Assembly (NCBI GenBank): GCA_021786915.1 | Contig: JAJYMP010000266.1 | Coordinates: 1 to 20,322, forward strand | DNA from: Chloroflexota bacterium | GTDB taxonomy: Bacteria; Chloroflexota; Limnocylindria; Limnocylindrales; CSP1-4 | Direction: 5' to 3' | Length of the DNA stretch: 20,322 nucleotides | Shown: piece after piece, positions 14,973-20,322 of the stretch | How positions within the stretch are numbered: the stretch's first letter is position 1 | Layout: every line of letters starts with the position of its first letter | The notes under the pieces: model-generated | Databases searched by the model: none | What the model was told of the DNA's origin: nothing | What the model saw: only the letters and a program-made list of their open reading frames with translations | Translations under genes and position numbers: made by a program

Positions 14973-15107
14973 CTATGCGTCGTTGCTCGCCCACAGCACC
15001 CGGAAGTCCTCGCTGCGCATCGAGAGCAGCCGGACGAGACCGCAGAGGGCCCGGTCCGAGGCGCGGATCAGGTCGAAGAGGTGCTCGCGCTCCGCCTCGC
15101 CGAGCCT
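14973..15107 (-). pseudogene. Remnant of an XRE-family regulator with MmyB-like domain
   Basis: The last 44 codons of a long minus frame read RLGEAEREHLFDLIRAS, then LVRLLSMRSEDFRVLWASND and a stop. The first part resembles the end of the HTH domain in XRE/MmyB regulators (AL-LDEAEREHLFDL) and the second the MmyB pattern (LVGELS-RSEEFRRLWA-HD). The roughly 130 residues normally between them are missing, so this looks like an internally deleted, C-terminally cut fragment. The identification rests on short motifs only. Confidence 0.4.
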
Positions 15108-15339
15108 GGAGGGCGTCGCCGACGGAGTCGAGCGCGTGGGCCAATCCACGGGCCACGCCGCAAGGCCGCGATTGTCGAGGTCATCGGCGATGCCGCCGCC
15201 AACCAGGCGCTCAGGTCGCTGCAGCTCCGGTCGAGGATGGTGTCGCGGTCGTCGAGGCTTGGTCGCCGCACGCGGTGCACTCGCGGCCTGCCGCTTCCTG
15301 ATCGGGTCGACCCGCCCACCGCCACCTGCCATAGGGCTA

Positions 15340-15730
15340 TGCGCCACCGGACGCCGGAGCAGCAGGCCGAGCTCCAGGGCCTCCGCTCGCAGCTCCTCGA
15401 CAACAACGAGGCGCTCGACCGGGCCGTGGCCAAGCTCGGGACGCTCGACGGCGCGTCCGTGTCCGACATCACCAACGCCATGCGGGTGCTGCGCAAGGAC
15501 GGCATCGCCCCGGACGTGGCCGCGATGGGCGCGCTCGACGACCGGATCACGGAGGCCATCAACCACGCGCGCATCCTCGCGCGGGCGCTCAGCCCGCACG
15601 GAGCGGGCGGCGGGGCCGAGCAGTACAGGGCGTCGGGCGGCCCGGCGCAGGGGCGGACGTGGGTCGGCGCGGAGGGCCCGGAGCTGCTCGACCTGCCGCC
15701 CGGGGACGGCCCCGTCATGGTCGATGCCCA
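15340..15730 (+). pseudogene. Phage tape-measure-like C-terminal fragment
   Basis: From the ATG at 15340 the plus frame reads MRHRTPEQQAELQGLRSQLL, a helical region, then GGPAQGRTWVGAEGPELLDL and PPGDGPVMVDAHQT. The GGPV-AGR-YLVGE-GPELF type of ending is typical of phage tail tape-measure proteins. The open frame continues to 15956, but past about 15730 it is antisense to the HNH-like gene and loses coding character. The minus frame opposite 15340-15700 is Arg/Pro/His-rich mirror sequence, so the plus strand is taken as the former coding strand. It is probably a leftover of a prophage. Confidence 0.45.
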
Positions 15731-16172
15731 CCAGACCGTGGGCCGCGAGCTCGCTGGCGCTGAGGTGCGGCATGGCGCCCATGCCCTCGGCATGGTCCGG
15801 GTTCACGCAGCCCGGGTATTCGCCCTCGCACCAGAACCTGGCTCCTGCCGGGAGCGGGCTGCCGATGGCCTCCGCGACGACGAGTTGGGCGCGACGCCCG
15901 TGGGACGCCCTGCGCGGCCCTGTGTAGGCCCAGTGCCACGAGTCGGACGTCTCTGAGTAGGCGGCCCTCGTGTCGATCCAGGAAGCCAGTTGTGCGGCCG
16001 TGAGGGTCTCGGGGATGTCGATCACGTTCTCTGCCCTCGCAGCCGTGCGCTTGGCGCTACAGGCGCGGCAGTACGGGTATCGCCCGGACGGGCGGGATCG
16101 GTCCTTGGGGAAGTCGTCGCGATCCTTCGCGACGCCGCACTTGGGGCAGCGCCTGACCTCCGACACGTCCAT
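15720..16172 (-). CDS. HNH-like phage protein with N-terminal zinc ribbon, 3' end lost
   Basis: The ATG at 16172 has GGAAGGG about nine bases upstream. Residues 1-45 form a zinc ribbon (CPKC at 9-12, CRAC at 35-38, with DDFPKDRSRPSGRYPYC). Residues 75-127 follow the HNH pattern: DSWHWAYTGPRR, RRAQLVVAEAIGSPLPAG, GCVNPDH. The first conserved His of the HNH motif is replaced (ARFWCEG where HxC is usual), so nuclease activity is doubtful. No natural stop follows: the frame stays open to 14973 through sequence that looks like the mirror of the tape-measure-like fragment. The end at about 15720 is where coding character is lost, not a codon. Confidence 0.5.
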
Positions 16173-16332
16173 TCGGGGAGCCCTTCCGAGGTAGGTCGCC
16201 CAGGACGCCGACCGGTGCTGGAAGGAAGACACCGGCCGGCGGCTGGGGTTGTGGGCGGTCTTCGCAGGGGGTCTCGTCTGGGCGAGACGCGCGGCCTGCT
16301 GTGGCCCTATCTGTTCCAGAAGTGGCCCGACT

Positions 16333-17280
16333 TCAACTCTCGAGGATGCCCCGATCGCAGCCGCATCCGCACGCCGAGCAGTAGCCATCTGCGGCGCATC
16401 TTGGGCAGCACGGCCGACCGTCTCGTGACGGGCGATCCGCATCCTCGGCACGGGCCGCTTCGCGAGCCATCGCCCGCATCCCGTCACGTCCGGCCATGAC
16501 GGCATCGACGACCTCTCGGGCGCTGGCGCCCCTGCGCGCCCCGTCGACCCACGAGGCGGCCGTCTCCGGCCAGTCCCGGACGATGTCGGCGAGGATGGCC
16601 CGCTGTGCCGCCGTCGGGGCATAGGGGAAGCGCCTGGACCACGCCTCGCGAAGCCCGTCCCAGATGCGGTATCCCACCCATCCCGTCGCGGAGGCGCGCG
16701 ACTCAACGGCCTGGTACTCAGGGTAGGACCATGACGTCTTCCAGATGGCCGTGACGACAGGAGGGGCAACCGCTCGGTGATGGTCTGGGGTCGCCGTGTC
16801 GACGGTGTCCGATCCGTTCGTGGCTGCGGATGCGCTTCGGGACGGTTGGGGTGATTGCGCCCAATCAACCCGGTTTCCCCAGCCACCAGACTTAAGAGTG
16901 GCCTCTTGTCTGAGAATCACTTCTCCCCCGGTACTTAGAGTGGTGGCTGGACGAAGCGGGTTGATATGCCCAGCCAGCGGGTTGATTGGGGCGGCCGTGT
17001 AGCGACCCGCGGCGTCGCGGACAGCGGTTGCCTGTCGCTTCACCCCGCGGTGGCTCTGCACGGCGGACCAGTAGCCACCCGGCGGCGATCCGCACTCGCG
17101 GCAGGGCCGCATGTCGCGGTTGAAGTGGTCGCTCCGGACGGTCCTCCGATGGAGGCCGCCTGCGCACTCCAGCAGCCACGACGCATTGCCCGAGCCCGCG
17201 GAAACGCGGGAAAGGACGCGCCATCCGCCGATGACCGCGCCCGTCCAGTCCCTAGCCTTTCGCCCCATGATCAGCTCCAT
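16333..17280 (-). CDS. Cys-rich phage-type protein of unknown function
   Basis: A 315-residue protein. ATG at 17268 (fifth codon) is the likelier start because GGGGGATGGAG precedes it. The N-terminal 65 residues (GAVIGGWRVLSRVSAGSGNA, LLECAGGLHRRTVRSDHF, RPCRECG) resemble the small domain found in phage HNH/AP2-associated proteins (G-RWTVL-R-G...WLC-C-CG). The middle has a 7-residue repeat (INPLAGH, INPLRPA) and low-complexity Ser/Ala. The C-terminal third is helical with a run of Cys (CCPRCAADGYCSACGCGC), probably a zinc-binding end. The DNA encoding the middle contains strong nested inverted repeats and has visibly lower GC than its surroundings. No function is assigned; position among phage relics suggests prophage origin. 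Confidence 0.55.
   Translation of the reverse strand: MELIMGRKARDWTGAVIGGWRVLSRVSAGSGNASWLLECAGGLHRRTVRSDHFNRDMRPCRECGSPPGGYWSAVQSHRGVKRQATAVRDAAGRYTAAPINPLAGHINPLRPATTLSTGGEVILRQEATLKSGGWGNRVDWAQSPQPSRSASAATNGSDTVDTATPDHHRAVAPPVVTAIWKTSWSYPEYQAVESRASATGWVGYRIWDGLREAWSRRFPYAPTAAQRAILADIVRDWPETAASWVDGARRGASAREVVDAVMAGRDGMRAMAREAARAEDADRPSRDGRPCCPRCAADGYCSACGCGCDRGILES
16860..16990. repeat. Nested perfect inverted repeats inside the Cys-rich gene
   Basis: The outer arms are CCCAATCAACCCG (16860-16872) and its exact complement at 16978-16990. The inner arms are CCAGCCACCA (16879-16888) and TGGTGGCTGG (16941-16950). Within the right flank AGCGGGTTGAT occurs twice with a 21-base period (16955, 16976), and ACTTA/GAGTGG motifs repeat in the loop. 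The whole could fold into a long imperfect hairpin in the mRNA or in single-stranded DNA. Confidence 0.8.
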
Positions 17281-17307
17281 CCCCCTGCATCGGAGGAACT
17301 AGATTGC

Positions 17308-17338
17308 GGAGAGGAGGCAATGCAGGCGCCTCCCCTCC
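17308..17338. terminator. Stem-loop between the recombinase relic and the Cys-rich gene
   Basis: GGAGAGGAGGC (17308-17318) pairs with GCCTCCCCTCC (17328-17338) with one mismatch and a 9-base loop. A second small stem, GTTCAG/CTGAAC, lies just to the right (around 17349-17371). No T-tract follows on either strand, so calling it a terminator is tentative. It could instead be a leader structure ahead of the minus-strand gene starting at 17268-17280. Confidence 0.35.
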
Positions 17339-17389
17339 ACCTCTAGGGGTTCAGGAGGGCCGTTTCTGAACAAACGTCTTGGCGGAATT

Positions 17390-17760
17390 TCAACGAATGG
17401 CGTCCCTGAACGCCTCCCAGCGGGATCCACGCTCGACGGCCAGCGCGACAGGGGCATCGGAGCGCGTCTCCGGGTGTCGCCAGACGGCCCGCACGGGCAT
17501 CATGTCCGGCCCTAGCTCGACGCACTCCCACAGGGCGCGAAGCTGCGTGTTGACTGCGGCGGGGTCGTCTGACCAGAGCACGGCCGGGAACGTGAACAGG
17601 GCCTCGCCTGCCGGCTCAGCAGGGGCATGCTCAAGCCGCTCGATCTCCGCCCGCTCTGCCAGGACTTCGGCCGGGTCGAGGTCGAACAGCCGATCCTGAA
17701 GATCCCGCTTCCGGCGCTCGATCTCTCCACGGCGCTGGGCGTCGTCGTCAGTCGCCGGGA
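17390..17760 (-). pseudogene. C-terminal remnant of a large serine recombinase
   Basis: In one minus frame without a start codon the sequence reads RRGEIERRKRDLQDRLFDLD, EVLAERAEIERLE, FTFPAVLWSDDPAAVNTQLR, ALWECVELGPDMMPVRAVWR, then HPETRSDAPVALAVERG to the stop at 17390. A coiled coil followed by a beta-rich segment with (L/V)ELGPD--PV-AVWR-PE is how resolvase-family large serine integrases end. The catalytic N-terminal domain and most of the zinc-ribbon part are absent. It may be what is left of the integrase of the phage whose debris lies at 14973-17280. Frame limits upstream of 17720 are uncertain. Confidence 0.45.
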
Positions 17761-17887
17761 CGCCCCGGCGGGGGCTTCCACAGGAAAAGCTACCCGGCCA
17801 GCCATCTGGGCGAGACCGTGGCCCTCGGCAGCGCTCGAGGCGATCCGCTCCGGTTGCCCTTGGACGAGTTGCACGACGAGTGGGCGG

Positions 17888-17907
17888 GGGCCCCTCCGAA
17901 GGGGCCC
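17888..17907. repeat. GC-rich perfect hairpin
   Basis: GGGCCCCT and AGGGGCCC form an 8-bp perfect stem with a CCGA loop. There is no T-tract after it. It sits in the 300-base stretch (17761-18101) between the recombinase relic and the ScyD-like gene, where nothing else convincing is seen. A TTGACG at 17967 lacks a partner -10 box. Confidence 0.5.
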
Positions 17908-18101
17908 TATGGCATGGTAACGTCCTGATCGAGTCGGCAGAAGCTCATCGCCTTCGACGGGAGGCGTTGACGCGCGGTCCCCCCATCGGCCGCCCGAACC
18001 GCGCCGAGCCACTGGCGAGCCCGACCCGTGGGATGTGCGCCGCAACGGCGCCCATCGGGGGAGTGCGTCCCAGGCGCAGCCAGGCCTTTGGAGGTGCCCC
18101 C

Positions 18102-19289
18102 ATGCTCCGCCGCCTCCTCGCCGCCACCGCCACGGTCAGTTTGCTGCTGCTCCTGATGCCACCCGCGCTGGCGTCGGCCGGTCCGGCCGTGACGATCTTC
18201 GCGACCGGGCTCGACAACCCTCGCGGCCTGACCTTCGGGCCCGATGGCAGCCTCTACGTCGCCGAGGGCGGGACCGGCGGCTCGACGACGACCCCGGCCG
18301 AGTGCCAGCAGGTTCCCGCGCCGGTCGGCCCGTACAGCGGCGGCTTCACCGCCCGGATCTCGAAGGTCAGCCCGTCCGGGGTCCGGACGACGGTCGTCGG
18401 CGGCCTGCCGTCGAGCCAGATCAGCGCCTCGCAGGGCGGCCTGGTGAGCGGTGTCGCGGACGTCGCGTTCATCGGCTCGACGCTCTACGGCCTCGAGGCT
18501 GGCGCCGGCTGCTCCCACGGCCTGGCGGGGACGTTCAACAGCGTCTTCCGGGTCAACGCCGACGGCAGCGTGACGCCGATCGCGAACCTCAGCGCCTTCG
18601 TCATGGCGCACCCGGTCGCGCACCCCAACGCGGACGACTTCGAGCCTGACGGCACCTGGTACAGCATGGTCGCCGTGCGCGGCGCCCTCTACGCGGCCGA
18701 GCCGAACCACGGCGAGGTCGACCGGGTCAGCCATGGCGGCGCGATCTCGCGGGTCGCCGACATCTCGGCGAGCCAGGGCCACATCGTGCCGACCGCGATC
18801 GCCTACCACGGCAACCTCTTCGTCGGCAACCTCGATGTGTTCCCGATCACACCATCTGACGCGAAGATCCTGAAGCTGACCCCGAGCGGGCAGCTCAAGA
18901 CCTGGGCGACGGGCCTGCAGGCGGTCCTCGGCGTCGCGTTCGACCATGAGGGCCGGCTCTACGCGCTCGAGAACACGACCTGCGCGGCGCCCTGCTTCCC
19001 GACGCCCCTCACCGGCACCGTCGTGCGGCTCAACGGGAACGGATCGTGGACGACGATCGCGTCGGGCCTGCTGCTGCCGACCGGGATGGCCTTCGGGCCC
19101 GACGGGGACCTGTACGTCTCGGCCTTCGGCTACGGCGGGCCCCCCAGGCGCGGGGATGATCGAGCGGATCGCCCTCGGATCCTGAGGAACCCGCTCCTTG
19201 GGCGGCCCTCGACCATCCACCTGAGACCCTGGCTGCCGCTCGCGTGGCGCCCGAGGGCTGAACAGCACCCTAACCAGGCAGCTTACTGA
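18102..19289 (+). CDS. Secreted ScyD/ScyE-family beta-propeller protein, C-terminus frameshifted
   Basis: A secreted protein with an N-terminal signal peptide (LRRLLAATATVSLLLLLM, cut after ALASAG) and repeated beta-propeller blades. The blades carry LDNPRGLTFGPDGSLYVAEG, VADVAFIGSTLYGLEAGAG, IAYHGNLFVGNLDVFP, VLGVAFDHEGRLYALE and LLPTGMAFGPDGDLYVSAFG, the NHL-like pattern of ScyD-domain proteins. The ATG at 18102 has GGAGGTG five bases upstream. In the present frame the protein ends with a Pro/Arg-rich tail at 19289. Removing one C from the six-C run at 19140-19145 restores GPPGAGMIERIALGS and a stop at 19183-19185, the usual family ending. Four Cys pairs and export suggest an extracellular role; the ligand is unknown. 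Confidence 0.85.
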   Translation: MLRRLLAATATVSLLLLLMPPALASAGPAVTIFATGLDNPRGLTFGPDGSLYVAEGGTGGSTTTPAECQQVPAPVGPYSGGFTARISKVSPSGVRTTVVGGLPSSQISASQGGLVSGVADVAFIGSTLYGLEAGAGCSHGLAGTFNSVFRVNADGSVTPIANLSAFVMAHPVAHPNADDFEPDGTWYSMVAVRGALYAAEPNHGEVDRVSHGGAISRVADISASQGHIVPTAIAYHGNLFVGNLDVFPITPSDAKILKLTPSGQLKTWATGLQAVLGVAFDHEGRLYALENTTCAAPCFPTPLTGTVVRLNGNGSWTTIASGLLLPTGMAFGPDGDLYVSAFGYGGPPRRGDDRADRPRILRNPLLGRPSTIHLRPWLPLAWRPRAEQHPNQAAY

Positions 19290-19306
19290 AGAACGGGAGG
19301 TTTCTG

Positions 19307-20068
19307 ATGGGTATTCGATTCCGTCTGCTCCGCGCCTTGGCGCTCGCCGCGGCCCTGGCGCTCCTTGCGTCGCCGGCAAACGTCGCGGGACCAGTGGAGG
19401 CATCCGGTACGACGACCTGTTCCGGTGGGCCGGTCGCGCCCGGCGTCTATCGCACGCTCTCGATCGATGGGGCATGCGTCGTCGTGGGCGGATCCCTGAC
19501 GGTGCTCTCCGGCCTCACCGTCGCTCCGGGTGCGACGCTGATCGCGACGACCTCGCACGCGACGGTCACAATCTCGGGTGGCGTGCGCGTCGGGAGGGGG
19601 GCGGTATTCATGTTCGGCTGCGCGCCCTCACTCACCGAGCTCTGCGGTCCCGACACGAGCTACGTGATCAGCGGAGACGTGGTCGCCGCCGGGGCACTGG
19701 CGGTCATCATGCACGGGAACACGATCCACGGGAGCGTCACGATTGCCGGCGGCGGAGGCGGCGTCACGTGCGCACCACTCATCCTCGGCGGCGAGGCGCC
19801 GGCCTACAGCACATTCGAGGGGAACGCGATCGACGGGACCCTCGCGGTCTCCGGGATGCGGACCTGCTGGTTCGGCATAGCCAGGAACGAGGTCGCGCGA
19901 AGCGTGATCCTCACGGGCAACGTCGAAGCAGATCCCGACTCGAACGAGGTCATCGACAACTCGATCGAAGGAGCCCTCGTCTGCTTCGGGAATTCGCCGT
20001 TGCCGCACAACGACGGCCAGCCGAACTCCGTGACCGGCCCCGAGGTCGGGCAGTGCACCGGGCTGTAG
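19307..20068 (+). CDS. Secreted beta-helix-like protein, function unknown
   Basis: A 253-residue exported protein. An Ala/Leu-rich signal peptide (residues 1-28) is followed by a repetitive beta-rich body. The middle and C-terminal turns repeat an N-x-(I/V)-x-G/x-x-(V/L) motif: GNTIHGSVTI, GNAIDGTLAV, RNEVARSVIL, DNSIEGALVC. This is typical of a right-handed parallel beta-helix. Eight Cys in the mature part (38, 57, 105, 113, 155, 187, 226, 250) could form disulfides. The ATG at 19307 has GGGAGG six bases upstream. It follows the ScyD-like gene closely, about 120 bases after that gene's restored stop, so the pair may be cotranscribed. No enzyme motif is visible; a surface or matrix role is a guess. 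Confidence 0.75.
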   Translation: MGIRFRLLRALALAAALALLASPANVAGPVEASGTTTCSGGPVAPGVYRTLSIDGACVVVGGSLTVLSGLTVAPGATLIATTSHATVTISGGVRVGRGAVFMFGCAPSLTELCGPDTSYVISGDVVAAGALAVIMHGNTIHGSVTIAGGGGGVTCAPLILGGEAPAYSTFEGNAIDGTLAVSGMRTCWFGIARNEVARSVILTGNVEADPDSNEVIDNSIEGALVCFGNSPLPHNDGQPNSVTGPEVGQCTGL

Positions 20069-20166
20069 GCAGCCCGTAGCACAAGCTGGCCTGCCGCCGC
20101 CGCGACCGGGACGCCGAGATCGAGAACGGCCGCCACGGCCGGGAAGGGCGCGCCAGGCCGTTCCCC

Positions 20167-20195
20167 TTGTTGCCCACGAGGCGGACGGTTATACT
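20167..20195 (+). promoter_or_regulatory. Leaderless promoter of the third antitoxin gene
   Basis: TTGTTG (20167-20172), a 17-base spacer and TATACT (20190-20195) are followed after six bases by the ATG at 20202. Transcription would start at the A of the start codon. The same -10 sequence and the same six-base distance occur before the ribbon-helix-helix antitoxin gene at 14748. Confidence 0.6.
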
Positions 20196-20201
20196 CGCGG
20201 T

Positions 20202-20322
20202 ATGAAGACCGCCGTCTCGGTGCCCGACGACCTGTTCGCCCAGGCGGACCGCCTCGCGAAGCGCTCCCGCCGGTCGCGCAGCGAGGTGTACAGCGCGGCC
20301 CTGCGCGAGTACGTCGCCCGCC
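20202..20322 (+). CDS. Ribbon-helix-helix (CopG/VapB-like) antitoxin, partial
   Basis: The first 40 codons of a gene that runs off the right edge. The protein begins MKTAVSVPDDLFAQADRLAK and continues RSRRSRSEVYSAALREYVAR. This is a complete ribbon-helix-helix domain: strand with TAVSVPDDLF, first helix, the SRSE turn and second helix. Such proteins are usually antitoxins of MazF or PIN toxins, so a toxin gene is expected just outside the window. There is no Shine-Dalgarno; the promoter immediately upstream implies a leaderless mRNA. Confidence 0.85.
   Translation, partial: MKTAVSVPDDLFAQADRLAKRSRRSRSEVYSAALREYVAR

Noticed and set aside
14973..16886. One 637-codon minus-strand protein
   Set aside because: Coding character changes along it: HNH-like at 15.72-16.17 kb, mirror sequence at 15.34-15.70 kb, XRE/MmyB-like tail at the end. 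It is a chance run of open frame over several relics.
16860..16990. Integron attC site
   Set aside because: Nested arms are present but the terminal GTTRRRY/RYYYAAC core pattern is not, and no integron integrase is nearby.
17907..19475. A 522-codon minus-strand open frame opposite the ScyD-like gene
   Set aside because: Composition typical of antisense, and the plus-strand protein has a signal peptide and propeller repeats.

Overview
The window is high-GC bacterial DNA with compact genes. The cytochrome bc genes, the ScyD-type secreted protein and the style of the IS transposases fit a Chloroflexota-like soil or freshwater bacterium (Limnocylindria-type). An actinobacterium cannot be excluded from sequence alone. 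Much of the window is accessory DNA: toxin-antitoxin modules, two decayed insertion sequences, phage debris and several broken genes.

Layout. 1-149: start of an unrecognised minus-strand gene. 303-1370: IS with a frameshifted DDE transposase. 1470-1865: SnoaL-like protein (minus). 2123-4552: minus-strand operon for a lipoprotein cytochrome c, a Rieske protein and a b6-type cytochrome b fused to cytochrome c, together a menaquinol:cytochrome c oxidoreductase. 4829-6985: NarL-type response regulator and membrane PAS histidine kinase. 7001-7314: wreck of a CDF cation transporter. 7531-8186: AbrB/PIN toxin-antitoxin pair. 8366-8900: second, heavily deleted IS copy. 8953-13657: divergent GntR/FadR-type regulator and an operon of APC permease, DmpA-type P1 peptidase and acetamidase/formamidase. 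13658-13860: two joined gene relics. 14141-14748: RHH/PIN toxin-antitoxin pair. 14973-17760: phage and mobile-element debris (XRE/MmyB tail, tape-measure-like C-terminus, HNH-like protein, a Cys-rich phage-like protein, the tail of a large serine recombinase). 18102-20068: two secreted proteins. 20202-end: start of a third RHH antitoxin.

How the genes work together. The bc genes pass electrons from menaquinol to c-type cytochromes. The two-component pair is divergent from them and may or may not control them. The permease operon looks like uptake and hydrolysis of a small peptide or amide, with its promoter overlapped by a palindrome that could be the GntR operator.

Most notable pattern. A short sequence resembling the 3' end of a tRNA (T-arm, acceptor, CCA) recurs in the same orientation at about 7469, 8252, 13974 and 14910. 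It separates the first toxin-antitoxin pair, the amide operon, the second toxin-antitoxin pair and the phage debris. This looks like serial island insertion, or a dispersed repeat, at a tRNA-end-like sequence. Antitoxin genes in three separate loci share a promoter placed so that the mRNA would be leaderless. Several genes are broken by single-base changes in short homopolymers, so assembly error has to be kept in mind.
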